Below the pieces are notes generated by a model, which did no database searches, was not told the DNA's origin, and saw nothing but the letters and a program-made list of their open reading frames with translations. From the NCBI GenBank assembly GCA_022496185.1, contig WTXG01000270.1, forward strand, positions 1-47,431: 47,431 bases of DNA, read 5' to 3'. This DNA comes from Multifurca ochricompacta (Eukaryota; Basidiomycota; Agaricomycetes; Russulales; Russulaceae). The position numbers and the translations under genes are program-made. The first letter of the stretch is position 1, and every line of letters starts with the position of its first letter. Below are positions 32,908 through 45,139 of the stretch, piece by piece.

Positions 32908-34221
32908 CTTCCCCCATTCGTTTACATGAACCCATATCATAGCGCATGCGTTATCTTCATTTTCCCCTTCTTCCGCTAACCCCCCTTCATTTACCTTTAG
33001 TTTACAAATGCCAGTTTTGATAAACCTTACGCGCTCATACTTCTGATTTCGATTTCGGGTGCAAGGGGCCTTCTCCGGTCTGTCTGTCTGCATGCATGCG
33101 GGTGGGGTGAGGGGTGAGTGGGGGGGTGGGTGAGTTGCATGGGAAAGATTGGACAAAGTTTTCGTTGGAATGAACTGAATGAATCATTTAGTTAGGCCAC
33201 ACGCCCACCCACCCTGCCAAGTCCTTCCCAAAGGGGCCTGACATGACATGACATGACCAAATAATCACCAAAAACAAAAACAAAAACAAAAACAAAAAAA
33301 AAAATACGCGTATGTGGGTTTGGTGAAGTTATGCCCATTGGAAGGTGGTGGGGAAAATCCGTTTTTTTTTTTTTTTCCGGTGCTTCACCACCTACCTCTC
33401 TCTCCCCCCCCTCGTCCTCCTCCTTCTCTTCCTCCTTTCTCCCCTACGATCACACGCTAATAAATACAAATAAGAATAAAAAAATAAAATAAAAAACTAC
33501 TAGAGGTGTCGGCAACACCTTTTTTTTCGCTTAAAAACCTTTACACACAAGTTCTAAGAAGCATTTAGGTAAGTTTTGTTCTCCGGGGGTCAGTGTCAAA
33601 AAAAACCTTTCTTCTATCCCGGTTTCCGCTCCCCTTCCTTCCGGGAGCTGTTGAAACTGTGGGACTGGCTGGGTTTAATTGTTTTGTTTGTTTTTTTACT
33701 ACTGATAAGAACAGACAGAGTTAGTGAACGCGGTTTCACGATTGGATGCGGCGACACCACGGCGTAGAACGGACAAGGCGCCACAGGCACAACTAACATG
33801 TTGTTACTTATGGGATGGACTTTAGACCCTTCAATCGCCGCCTCGAGGCAAAATTACTTAGGCCCTCAAAAAAATGCATGTTTGGAATGGATCATTTCTA
33901 ATTAACGATGCTCGCGACAGAAGCGCTGGTATTGTTGTATGTGTAACACACACACAAGAAAGAGGTGCACACTCCAAAACCTGGTCAAAAAGAAAAAAAG
34001 CGAAAGAGAAGGAAGAAAGAAATCGAGATCCAGTCGTACTATCCGAGAAAAGACTCTCTCATAGGATATGAAGAAAACGAACAAGGAGCGTCGACGAGAG
34101 AAAAATAAATCCAAGTTTCGATTCGAACGTCGTGGAGAGACAGTTGGTTTAGTTTCGATGTTTTTATGTTGCTCTTTCCCGTTTATTACCCTACCCGCTT
34201 ATCATCGGTGAACTGACTGCT

Positions 34222-35466
34222 TTAGTTCCTCTGAAGAGGAACGTGTTCGAGGCCGTAAAGCCTCGCCGGCATCGACTCGGCTTCGTTATCTAAATCCGGG
34301 TCGGCAATATGAGGGTGCGAGATCGTCATATGTTTGGAGACGCAACCGGTGCCATCGATCGTGGGGACGTGTCCGGGCAGGCAGCGGTGGACGACGCATC
34401 GGCCAGAAAGACAGGAGACGTCCGCGACTCCAGGAAGCGCGGTACAGTCCTTACCAATCGGAGAGTAAGGTGTCAAAGGTAACGCGCATCCACCACCTGA
34501 CAAAAGAAAAAGTGAGCAGGAAAAACCCCCCATCCATTATCAAATTTTTCTGGACGTTTACGTGCGCGAGACATATGGAGAAGGAAGGAAGGGGGAGGGG
34601 GGAGGGGGGAGGGAGGGAACAGGCACACTTACAGCTCTCGAGATCGCGCGCTGTATTGACGCACTCCCACGCTCGCGCACCCCCACCAAAGACGCCACAG
34701 GCTGTCCATTCATGTCCCTTTTCCGCGCAAGTGCCGCTGCCAACCCAGCGCCTCTTGGAATAACTTCGGGGCTTGCTTGTAGGGCATGAGGCGAGAGGCA
34801 CGCACTGGCCGTTGCAGACCATATAAGGCGCGTTGCAGACACATGTCGTCGGGTACTGGGGCGGATAAGGTGTAAAACCGTCCGTGCATTGGAACCCGCA
34901 AGGGTTTCCATTAATGCAAATGGGAGTGCTGTGGTCCGGATAGACGCAGTGAGCATTGGGGGCAGCACCGATGATCTAAAAAAAAGTCCAAAAGTCAGGC
35001 ACGTGCCACTATTCAACGTTGACGTCGACATCGACGATGACATTCGACACATACAAGGTTCGTCAGGATGTCAGTGACAACGCTTTCACCGGCGATTGTA
35101 ACGGCCAGAATAGCGACAACATTGGTTTCGAGGAAAAGGGGAAGCGCCGACAGACAAAGGCAGACATCTGTGTCCATCCCCCAAAGTCAGTTCAGCCGGA
35201 AATCAGAAAAAAAAACCCCAACGGAGAGCCCGAGATCGGCCACGGGGGCCACAAGGTTTTTTGAAAAGTTAAACTTCACCTATTCTGCCAACGGCGGTCA
35301 GTAAGCCCAACAAGTTAGGGACTACGAGATCCACGTCGACGTTTGCGCAGACGTCGAGGAGGGCGCGTGCATCTAGAGGATGCGAGGCTGGCTCACGGGA
35401 ATCAAGAGAGGAAGCACGAGCTCCGAAGAGTAGGCTGAGGATGGGAAGAATACGGAAGATACGCAT
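34222..35466 (-). CDS. Secreted cysteine-rich protein with CPL1-like domain
   Basis: Four exons (35466-35280, 35167-35055, 34975-34633, 34496-34222) with GT-AG introns join into 305 aa. An N-terminal signal peptide (MRIFRILPILSLLFG) predicts secretion. Next comes DVCANV...LGLLTAVGRIDVCLCLSALPLFLETN, then a Cys-rich EGF-like stretch (CVYPDHSTPICINGNPCGFQC...CVCNAPYMVCNGQCVP). The C-terminal domain (KRRWVGSGTC...CGVFGGGARAWECVN...ESCGGCAL...GVSC-type Cys pairs...CLPGHVPTIDGTGC) has the layout of CPL1-like domains of basidiomycete secreted proteins. Biochemical role unknown; a cell-surface or interaction role is inference. The truncated paralogue is at 1305-2003. Confidence 0.8.
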
Positions 35467-38400
35467 ACTGCAGGTTGCTCTCGTTGCAAAAAGTTAAAAA
35501 GAATGGACTAGAGCAGCGAAGAGGCGAAGATTGGTCCTAAAGGATGAAAATGATGCGGGGGGCTGGGTCTTATAAGCCCCCTGAAATTAATCTTACTAGC
35601 GCGGAAGCGGTCCGGCTAGGGATGTGATGGATGAAAACATTTTGGGCATTTGCAAGAAGATTGAGGTTGAGCGTTTGAGCGCTAGTCTGATACGAGTCCA
35701 AACTTTTGGGATAGGATGGGATAGGATGGGATGATAAAGTGTTGGAAGCTCGAATAACGGCAGGATATTATTTCAATATAAAAAAAGATAAAGATACCCC
35801 TCTTGGTCGGTTTCCGGTGATATTCAAAAAAAAGGATCATTAGCTATTACCATTGGCCAACTGACCGATCAACGAAAAACCAGAATTTCCGGAGATGAAG
35901 AAGGCGGGGGTGTGGAGGTCCACATGCCCACGTCAGTCAACACATAAAATCCCATGTCAGCCCCTACGTCAATGGATTGAATAACGGAGAGGGCCTACCC
36001 TGTATGCTGCAACGGCGACCACCGTTTCTTTATTATTATTATTATTATTATTTTTATTGCCAAGGCCCTTGGATGATGGTTTGGAAATATCACAGAGTGC
36101 AGAAATGGAATCATTCAAAACGGCGCCGTATGGTAGGATAATCCCGATAGCAAGAAGACAGAACACACAGAACTTAGATTTTCACGACGTATGGAAGCAT
36201 CTAGAAAGACTCCAGAGACGAAACGACCGAAAACGTTTCCAGTGCCGAGTAAGCTTGAGAACTATGAGAATTTTGTTGTTGTTTTTTTTTTGTTTATTAG
36301 AAAAGGGGAAGGGGAAGGGGAAGGGGAAAGGGAAAAATGACGTGTTCAGTTTGTTGGGATTTTGAAAGAAGTGAAGTTGAAAAGTGGTTCGCGCAGGACA
36401 GACGAGTAGAGTTGAACAGAGGATATCTGTTGCTGCGTTAAGAAAGGGGAACAGAATGGAAGAAGGAGGAGGAAGAGAGACAGACGGACGACAGGGATTC
36501 AATTCCGGTTCAACCCGAATTCGTTCTGCTGTTCTGTTTAAACTGCCCGTGCCATCTTAAGCACGTCCTAGCATTTTCCTTTCCTTTTTATTTTTATTTT
36601 TTTTCTCCCTCACTTGCCAACCAACCGCCCCGTTCTGATAGTAAACAAGCAAAAGTTAAATGTAAATGAGAGATATATATATATAGGAGAGGGAAAAGAG
36701 AGGGTAAAAAAAAAGGAGGGGAGGAGAGTAGGCAAGGCGAGGCAGAATTGATTGATCCGAATTAATTAAATTCATCCCGTTTCCCCGTCGCCGTCACCGT
36801 CATCATCACCATCACTCCCCCCGTCCGCCGCGGGGTTTAACGGCCAGCGCCACGAGTTAGCTACCGACTGCCACGGCCACCTCCGTTTTAGCTTTTTTTT
36901 TTGTTTTTTTTTGCAAAGGTTTGCAAATTCGACCCACCACCTTGAAAAAAGAAAATAAATAAAAAATGAATGAATAAACGAACCTCACCTAGGGGGTAAG
37001 GGCCAAGTGTGGTTGTGTTGTGGGGAAGGGGGCAAGAGGATTCCTTTTTACTCTTCATCTCCTCCTCTTACTCTTACTCTTACTCTCACTCTTACTCTTA
37101 CTTTTCCGCAATCACCGCTTGGCTAACTTACCGATCAGGGTTTCTCTCCTTCCTTTTCCACCCAACCTGGGAGCCTGAGTCCGAGAGGGTTGAACGTTAC
37201 GGTTCCAGCAGTTGCTCCTAAAGGGACCTCATTCTTCGAACGTGTCCCCCCTCGTCCCCCCCCCCCCTCCCCCGCCTGTCTCTCGTTCTGGTGCCAAAGT
37301 GGAAAAGAATGAATATGTTCGTGGACCTTTGGACTCGCTCGTTTGGTTGGGTTGTAAATTGGTACTGATAGACACAGGTGCGTCTCTAATGACTACCACC
37401 AGTTCAGTATATGGAACTACCCCAATTGAAATTAGGGTGCTGACCCCTTCATCCCCGTCTCCGCGTCTCCTCCAGAATGATAGTTTAGGTTAGGTTAGGT
37501 AGGTAGGTAGGTATATGCACGGAAGTTCAAACTTCACCGCACTGAACGCACGCATACACGCTCATTTTACTCCGTTCTTCTCGCTGATTCCGAAACACAC
37601 ATCATCCCCGCCCCGCCTCAGTTCGCTTTCGCTTCAGTAACAGCAACAGAAGCCACTTGGGTTTCATCGAAGAAGCACGCGCGGTTGTTCGTTCTCGGAC
37701 CAGCAGCGGGTTAGGGGCCCGCACCTGTCAAACACAAAAATTTTCTGGAGGCGCCCTCTCAAAAAAAAAAACGGATGTATAGATCATACATACGACCGAC
37801 TAAATTTGATGCGATGTTATGCTTGAACTGAACTTGGACCCAATTCATCCACGCAATTGTAACACAAGACAACGACAATGACAATGACAATGACCCGGGA
37901 ACCGAGCAAACAAACACGGGCCAAAGTTTTTTAGAATTAATTAGAGTTAATTAAAAATGAAGATGATTCTACGATACCCAATCTGGTGTCTTAAATATCG
38001 CACCGATTCCGATTTATTTTGTGAACCCGGCGTCCGATCATCCAACCCGTCCTTCTTGCCGATGACAACGACGACCCTCCGTTTAAACTGACAATAAAAT
38101 AATATATATATATATATCTGGGCGGGCCTTTCTGCTGCCAGCCCAAACGAAACGGGACTGCGGGGTCTCATTTTAAAAGACTGTGCTGTGGGTTGGTTCC
38201 TGGCCCTTTTTCTCTCTCTCCATCTCGATGACAAGGTTAAAATTTTAAATAAGAACACCACTCATCGGCATAGTCAAACATTGGTTGTAGTATTTCTTTT
38301 TTCTCTTTTTCTTTACAAATACAAATACAAATACCAGATTCCGCCGAAAAAACAAAAAACAAACAAACAAAAAACAGGAACAAAGTGAGTGATTGAAGAA

Positions 38401-38576
38401 AAAAAAAAGCAAAAAAAAAAGTCAGAACCGAAAAAGAAAAACTAAATACGATCATTCATTCTTTCAAAACAAAAAACTAAGTATAACCTGGCCGCCATAA
38501 AAATAAGTTGGAAGAAGGGGTTGAATTGAAATTTTTTTGTGTCCACGCACCGTCATCGTTACACATTCAGGGTTAG
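35467..38576. other. Intergenic DNA with simple repeats
   Basis: No convincing gene. Simple-sequence tracts are ATT (about 36033-36055), GGGGAA (36303-36330), CTTACT (37062-37105), AATGAC (37872-37893) and a GGTTAGGTTAGGTAGGTAGG run near 37487. The first few hundred bases are the promoter side of the secreted-protein gene. Confidence 0.5.
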
Positions 38577-41240
38577 TTAGTAAATGGTCCAAAAATTCGG
38601 TTCCACTTGATATTGCGTCGTTCCAAGCCGCACACTGTAATCCTTCTGAAAGTTGGGCCTCAACCAGTCGTCGTCATCCCAACCCTCCTCATAATCCGTA
38701 TCTGGCTCCGTGATATCGCCCGTTTCAAATTCGGACGTGCTGGCCACCGCCTCCTGACCACGAGTAGGAGAACCCGATGACAGTAGTGGTGGTGGTGGCT
38801 GTACCAGTGACGAGGGCAACGCATTCCACGACGCCTCAAATTCCGCTTCCTCGTCCCACAACTCCCTAGTCGTGTCCAAAGGAGGCGGGGGAGGCGGAGC
38901 TTCCTCTCCAAGACGATGTGCGCGACGCACAAGACGACGATGGTATCGCTGACGACGACGGTGGATCTTGTTCTTCAGACAGCGCGCGAGGTCAGACCCG
39001 CGAGCGTGGTATTCGTCGTTGTTGTTGAGGGAAGGGAAGTCTAAGGAAGAAGAGGCAAACCGTCGCTGTTGTCGTTTCCTCCTCCGCTGTTGTAACGCTT
39101 GTACCTCAACACGCAACATCCAATTACGGCGCTGGGTCCAATCATGGACTACTTTGTCACGTGGAGTGTAAGGCCCACCATTGAGCGCTATGCCATCACG
39201 ATCACCACGAGAGCTGCTCGCTCCTGGACTGCTATCGCTTGTGACAACGACGGGGGGACGAGATCGCCAACTCGAGACGTCCGAGTTATGAATCTCATCT
39301 AAACAGCTCTTGACCAGGTCCACGTGTATCAAATGCCTCTTCGCCAGCAACCGGTCGTGATCGTCGTACCTATGAATGTCCTTCCAACGAGGGAGCGGTG
39401 GAGGAGGCTTGGAAAAGTCGAATGCCCCCTCGCGTCTGAGTGGGCGTCGGTGCTTGCGCTGCTGAGGGGAGGATAAGACCCCAATAGTTTTCTGGGGGCT
39501 TCGCTCTTGCTTTTGTCGTTTGATGGGGGGTTTATCGTCAGAGGCGTTCCCTGGGGATAAGGAACGCTTGCGTGATGCAGACGCAGATGCAGGGGGGTTG
39601 CCATCGAAAGCGCCAGAAGAGGAAGAGTCGATAGGGACATGAGTCCGTGAGGCGAAGACTGGAGTCGGAGATGAAGGAGATGGTGAATTGGCGCGCGCCT
39701 TTCCTTTGCCTTTATCGCGAGAACTGTGGGAGTGGATATCCCATTCGAGCGTCATAGACGGTATCTCCCCATCCGATTCAGAGTTATTGAAGACCGATGC
39801 TTCCTCGCTCGGGAGTCGCGGCCGCTGCCCACTGAACGACAAAAGAAAAAAAAAAATTTCATATTTCGTCAGAGATCAAAGGACGGACGGCAACGTTCAG
39901 TAATAGAAATAAACTCACTTCTCATGCGAACGAGTATCATCATCATCCTCTCCATCTCCATTGTCGCTGTCCGAATCTATCATCAAACCACCCGTGATTC
40001 GACTTCGCGCTCGGCGTCCTGCACGCGCCGCGGTCTTGATGAGCTCAGAAATCTCATCGGGCAACAGGCTTTTAATGAATCCCAAAAGGTCGTTCCATTT
40101 TTCTCCATTATTATTATTACGCGCTTCGATTTGAGACAGCAAAGATTCTTTCATCGCAGTTGCCTGAGCAGCGTTCGCAGTGGTGGAGAAATCGAAATCG
40201 GGCAAAATGGACTCCACGCAGCAGTTGGCCGCGTCTTCCATTTGAGCGTCACCCAGTTTCTGATTGTTCCCACCGTTCGAAGACTCGCGGCGGACGGCAT
40301 CTATCGGAGGACAGCTGCCCGTATCAGAGGACGCGTCACTATGAACCATGCCGCTCGAGATCGCCGACCTTCCCTCACCCTGATCCTGGAAACGCTCTTC
40401 CTGGACGTCTACGTCTGAAAGTAAAGGGGGGTTGTGATCAGGAATAGGAACGGAGGGTCGTTTCTGGGAAGTTGAGGAGTCTACTACTGGTGGAAGGTCC
40501 AATACAAGTGCAGGCTGACTGAGCCCCGGAATAGCAACAGAAGCAGATGGGGTGGGCAAGGTTTTGTCCGAGGAAAGAGAAGGAGGCGGGTTATCACTGG
40601 GAGAATAAGAGGCCTTAGAAGATGGAGAGGAAACAACCACAACAACTGAGCCTCTTTCTCCCGCGGCACATTTCTTCTTGCTTCGCGTTTCGACGCCGCT
40701 TCTACTCGCAGAAGGTGAGTCAACTAGGTGGGAAGACACAGGAGAGATCGAGCGATAGCCGTGCGAGGCCAAGGCAGATGTCCGAGGGGTAGAAGAGGAG
40801 CGGCGCGCTGCTGGGCCACCACCACCACCACTACCAAGTGGCCCTTGCAAGATATCTTCAGTGCGTGCCATTACAGAAAGCAAATCCTTAAACGGGCTTC
40901 TCGACCTGCTGCCCATCTTGGTCCTGGTAGCGCGCAATACCGCCTTTTTTCCAGACTTAGACACCCCGATGCGGTTCAGCATGTCGTTCTCAATGGCAGG
41001 GATACGCATCGAGCGTTCTTTCTGTAACTTCCTCGTTGTCATTCTCTGTTAAAGTCGCACGCGCGCGTGCCAATTGTCAATTGAAATTAAACTGTTGTGG
41101 GGGTGAGGGACTTGGATTGGGCTACCCACCTCAGGATGCAAGCCACTTTCAGTATCTTGCATGGGCATACTAGCACGTTGTCGTCGGAGGGGACGACCTC
41201 TCTGATGGATGTCCTTCCTGGTGGTCTCGTCAGATGCCAT
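38577..41240 (-). CDS. Hypothetical serine-rich, basic protein (830 aa)
   Basis: Three exons (41240-41130, 41045-39919, 39831-38577) with consistent phases give 830 aa. I do not recognise a family. The N-terminus has basic stretches (RRQRASMPM, KLQKERSMRI); the middle is Ser/Pro-rich with acidic DSDNGDGEDDDD. A KRQKQ cluster and a later Arg-rich segment (QQRRRKRQQRR, HRRRQRYHRRLVRRAH) could serve nuclear import or nucleic-acid binding. The C-terminus is acidic (DTDYEEGWDDDDW). One block looks folded rather than disordered: PPLPRWKDIHRYDDHDRLL. No signal peptide or membrane segment is seen. Intron 2 is about 87 bp and keeps the frame, supporting a real gene. Confidence 0.65.
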
Positions 41241-42588
41241 TATTGACTATATGGTTGTGGGTCGTGTTAGATGATGATAGAGAGTCAATGGAATGGAAAG
41301 TGTTCGGATGGGATGGAGGTTAGTGTGAGGCAAAAAGATGTGTATGGAATGTAAACGGGGGAAGGACTAGTATCGATTTCTGGGCATGCCACACATAGTT
41401 TTATAGCCTGCCTGTGTGGAGGACCAGCCGCCACCGTCCAACTTTTCCATTGTTCAATATCTCTTTGTGTGTCTTTATCTTTGTGTTTGTGGTTTGTGCC
41501 TTTGTCTTGAGCGGTGGCACTCTTCAGTGGTGGCGCTCTTTTGGACTCCGCGACACCCTCATTTGGCGTGTCACGTTACCATTTTTACGACCTTGAAAGT
41601 CAGAAAATCAAAGATTATTGTATGCTGTAGGCTCGCTTCAAGGGCAAGATTTCAATTTCACGGGTGGGTATACAGGACGAGTTGTTAAAACAAACCCATC
41701 GCATTAACACCACACTCTAAGGTCGGTCGGGGGGGAAACGATTAGTAACCGAGTCAGCGCAACACAAGGCGAGGGGGTCGGGGGAGAAAATTGCAACACA
41801 ACACATAAGACAGGGAAGGTATCGGACGGACAATCCCCTTTGGTTTGAAAACATGAGCGGCAAGGGAATGATTTGCGCTACCCGCACCTATATAACATGA
41901 TACCACACGACTGTGTTACATTCCCCGTGATAGTGGTGTCAAGTCTTAGATTGACAAGGACGTTAGAGAAGACAGGCCGTAGGTTAGGACACGTCTGGGC
42001 GCGGCAAAGGTTAGGCAAAAGAAAAGAAAAGAAAAGAAAAACACCAGACTGATCCCGACAGACAGCTGTGCAGATACCATGCGCTATCCGTGTACCTATT
42101 ATTATAACAGACCCACCACGTGTATGGGAATATTCCCTACATTAGTGAGTAGAGGCAGGCCAAAAAAAAAACGCGTGTGGACCATGTTAAGCATTTGGAT
42201 TTTTTTCGATTTCCCAGCATGCCAGCCCTTCGTGTACGCGGAGCCCGGTAGAAGAGAGGGAAGAACACACACATCGTGGCAGTGTGGCAGAAATGACCAA
42301 AGAACGTGCATCATTTTTGCTTGCCGCTACAACAAGACGGGAAAAGAAGTAGTAGGATTGGCAACTGATGTTCGCTACAGTCCGATTGAGTAACCGAATC
42401 TCAAGGTAAAAGTCAAGCAACCAGCAGGTTTCCCGCAGGGTAGGGGTAGCGGGGGTCATGACCTGAACTGTGCTAATAAAATGAGGTCTGAGCGAGCCGC
42501 CCCACGCAAGCTCGGCCGCAGGGTCAGCGGCCGCTGATCACACACAGCCTCGCCCAGAAATGAAGTCCATCCACGCGTCCATTAGCCT
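41241..42588. other. Intergenic region
   Basis: No gene. Contains the upstream region of the 830-aa protein gene (right to left) and the downstream region of the zinc-finger gene. A short (AAAAG) run lies near 42020. Confidence 0.5.
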
Positions 42589-43914
42589 TCATTGATGGGT
42601 TTCAGGTGGGGCATACCCTTCGGGTGGGTAGGATTCAACGTGTGGAGATGGACCACCGGTCGTTGATAATAGTGGTTCAATTGCTGGTCTGGGAATAGAA
42701 TGGTCACCATTAAGCCGTGTCAGTCACTCCCTCCTCCTCCCCCCCCCCCCCCTCCCTTGACCGGTGATGAAGGAAGTAAGAATGAAAGATAACTAACCCA
42801 AATTCCATGCGCATGACCGAATCAAGTGCTTCATCCTTGCCCCGGCGCAACGAGCGCTCCTCCGCGCGAAGTATACGGAGCTCTTCCATAAGCGTGGAAT
42901 GCTGCTCGAGGGCGAAAAGGAACTTGGCCTTCATCACGAGGTATTTGACCATGATGGGTGCGCGCCCACGGATCAGACCCGTCGCAGGGTCGATATCCTG
43001 TGCGAGGTACGATGGAATACCTTCGTCACTTGGGCTGGGCGAACGTCTACCATTTAAATAATCTTCTACGCCGGGAGTGTCTCCCGGCTCGGTGGGTATA
43101 TGCAACTCGGACGGTGTATGTGGTTCAACCTTGAAAATACTGAAGCCGGCTGGATCTGATCCCGTGGAGGCGGTAGGGCGAGAGGGTTCCTCACGGTCAC
43201 GCTTCCGCTTGCGATTGCCGCCACGGCCAGGTGCGCCTGCTTCGACATTGTGTTGTAGACGCATGTGTTTTGCTAGGGCGTCGGATCGCGTGAAAGATTT
43301 ATCGCACTCTGAGGAAAGAGGATGGTTTGGGATGATATATGAGGATGTGTAGGGGACATGGAAGAATGCCGTACCAGGTAGCTCGCAGGTGAAGGGTTTT
43401 TCGCCCGTGTGTGATCGTAGGTGAGAGATAAGCGCGAACCGGGAAGTCTGAGGGAGGCCACGACGGGTGCACGTGGCCCATTCACAGGTGTAGTTGGATT
43501 TGTGCACGCCTATGTGATCTGCGGAGGTAAGAAATGATCAGGGCGCTTCTGCAGAATCAGGAAACCAAAATTGGGGGGGATAATGGATGGTTGGGGGGGT
43601 GAGGGGAAGGGGAAAATGGAGGGAGGGAAAACGCGATTCACACCTTCGTGTAAGTGACGTATGAACGTGTTTAAATCGTCGAAAGTAGCACCACAGTCTT
43701 CCCATTGACAAATGACGACGTCTAGTCCAGGAGCAGTATTTGTGAGTTGACCCCCGCGTGTCGGAGAACCGGGACGTGAAGATGATTGTTGTTGAACGCC
43801 GTCATGTAAGTCAGTGATATTAGACGGAGCGCCGTCAATTGAAGAAGAATCATCTGAGAAAGAAGGCGAAAGTGGGCCAGGTGAAGGTGAAATGCTATAT
43901 AAACTACGGGCCAT
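42589..43914 (-). CDS. C2H2 zinc-finger protein, Iec1-like (INO80 subunit candidate)
   Basis: Four exons (43914-43644, 43518-43375, 43308-42798, 42688-42589) give 341 aa ending ...PPETHQ. Three C2H2 fingers span two introns: C69/C74/H87/H92, C102/C107/H123/H127 and C135/C140/H153/H158, with the linker HTGEKPF before the third. An NLS-like RKRKRDRE follows near residue 175. A C-terminal helical region (APIMVKYLVMKAKFLFALEQHSTLMEELRIL) resembles a coiled coil. The finger arrangement and this tail resemble fission yeast Iec1, a YY1-like subunit of the INO80 chromatin remodeller. That assignment is from memory of the family and is tentative; the zinc-finger call is firm. Exon 4 is inferred from splice signals. 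Confidence 0.75.
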
Positions 43915-44082
43915 TAGAGAGAAGAAAAGTTGACAGACTACGTGTCAGTCAGTGCTAGCGTCGGTGTCGATGTCGGTGTGGTTAACACACACTTTAATTA
44001 GGTACTTTCCCACATCCCATCCATCCCACATCCACGCATACACGACTTGACATTCTCATTCTCTCTCTCTCTTTCTTTATTC
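43915..44082. promoter_or_regulatory. Divergent promoter between zinc-finger gene and TAF11
   Basis: Only 168 bp separate the two start codons. The stretch contains a CT-rich tract (CTCTCTCTCTCTTTCTT) just before the TAF11 ATG, common in fungal promoters, and GTCGGTGTCGATGTCGGTGTG near 43965. No clear TATA box. Confidence 0.5.
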
Positions 44083-45139
44083 ATGGACATGGATACTACT
44101 CCTACCACTCCTACTCCTACTCCTACTCCTAGAGGTAGAGCCAGGGGTGTTGGTTCAACAAGTACTAAACGTGGTCGTAAACCTCGAGCTGGTACATTAG
44201 ATTCTCCACATGCAACCACTTCAGATGTGGCATCAAATCCTAGCGCTGCCCCGAGTGCTATGACAAGCCCTGCCACCACCACGCCGATACAGTGGGCCCA
44301 ACCGTTGGCCACCACAGCATCCACCTCCCTTACAGTTGCAGCGCCCGTTACTCCTGCTACAGATGCTCCAGTTCCTGGGCCGAGTACTATCCCCACCACG
44401 ACTGCTACCACAGGTGTCCAACGGCCAATAGGAGCAATGGAAGAGGAAGCTGAGGGCGAAGACGAGTTACTTCCTGCTATGGCTGATGATGACTACTCGG
44501 CTCAACTCTCTTGGCAAAGCCAGTCCAAAGACAATCTCAAGTCTGTCGATTTCTTCAATTTTTTTTCTAAATACCCAATAAAAGTTTCGACTGGTCACTT
44601 GTAAAGGGTTCTCATGGACAACTTCACGCCAGAGCAGTACGAACGTTTTGAGGCATATCGCCGTCATGCCCTCCCGAAGCAAGCTGTTCGTAAAGTATGC
44701 GAGATCCCCCCCCCCCCTCCCCCCTTTTTTTTTCAAAGACTTAACGATCACTTGCTAATTTTCGCACATCGTTTCATAAACGCCCATGTTCGAACTACTC
44801 GGTGTCTTGGCAGGTCATTCAACAGAGCCTCGGTCAGCAAGTGTCCATGCCCGTGGCGCAGATCGTGGCTGGATTCACCAAGGTTTTTGTCGGGGAATTG
44901 TAGAGAAAGGTCAATCTATTTAATTCATATAAGTTAGTTTCTTCTTGCTAATGCTAATGCTAATCTTCTACAATCCATCCGCATCCGCATATACAGCTCG
45001 GGCCGTCCAAGCACGTCGTGGTGAAAAAGGACCCCTGTCTCCTGATCACCTTCGCGAGGCGTACCGCATGTACCAACAAGAGACGGGGCGCGTTGGCTCC
45101 GCACGGCCATTACGCGGGCAACGGCTGTTCACACGATAA
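44083..45139 (+). CDS. TAF11: TFIID subunit TAF11, with an apparent one-base deletion
   Basis: TAF11 is a TFIID subunit that pairs with TAF13 through a histone fold. Exons are 44083-44540, 44607-44694, 44814-44909 and 44997-45139. The N-terminus is Thr/Pro-rich and acidic (EEEAEGEDELLPAMADDD). The histone fold follows: DNFTPEQYERFEAYRRHALPK, then VIQQSLGQQVSMPVAQIVAGFTKVFVGE, then ARAVQARRGEKGPLSPDHLREAYRMYQQE. At 44896-44899 the sequence GGGGAATTGTAG puts TAG in frame, whereas one more A would give the expected E-I-V-E-K joining exon 4 in phase. With it the protein is about 261 aa. First donor is GTCTGT, unusual. The gene is essential in yeasts, so a sequencing error is more likely than true loss. 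Confidence 0.85.

Larger units (their letters stand above)
32311..38155 (+). repeat. Segmental duplication, right (fuller) copy
   Basis: Same order and orientation as 1-3630 but 5.8 kb long. It includes the complete secreted-protein gene, a CCACCT hexamer tract, ATT repeats near 36035, GGGGAA repeats near 36305 and CTTACT repeats near 37065. The homology ends near 38155 in the stretch CTGCCAGCCCAAAC. Beyond this point the right copy runs into host genes and the left copy into transposons. Confidence 0.85.

Noticed and set aside
32770..33156. 128-codon minus-strand open frame with a poly-Gly run
   Set aside because: The Gly run is just the CCACCT repeat. The left duplication copy lacks the part, and no start context, splice support or family is recognisable.
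36500..36530. GGTTCAACCC resembling a tRNA B box
   Set aside because: No A box or cloverleaf can be drawn upstream, so no tRNA is called.
37486..37512. GGTTAGGTTAGG run suggesting telomere-like DNA
   Set aside because: Only two units followed by GGTA repeats, inside a gene-flanking region; simple repeat is enough.
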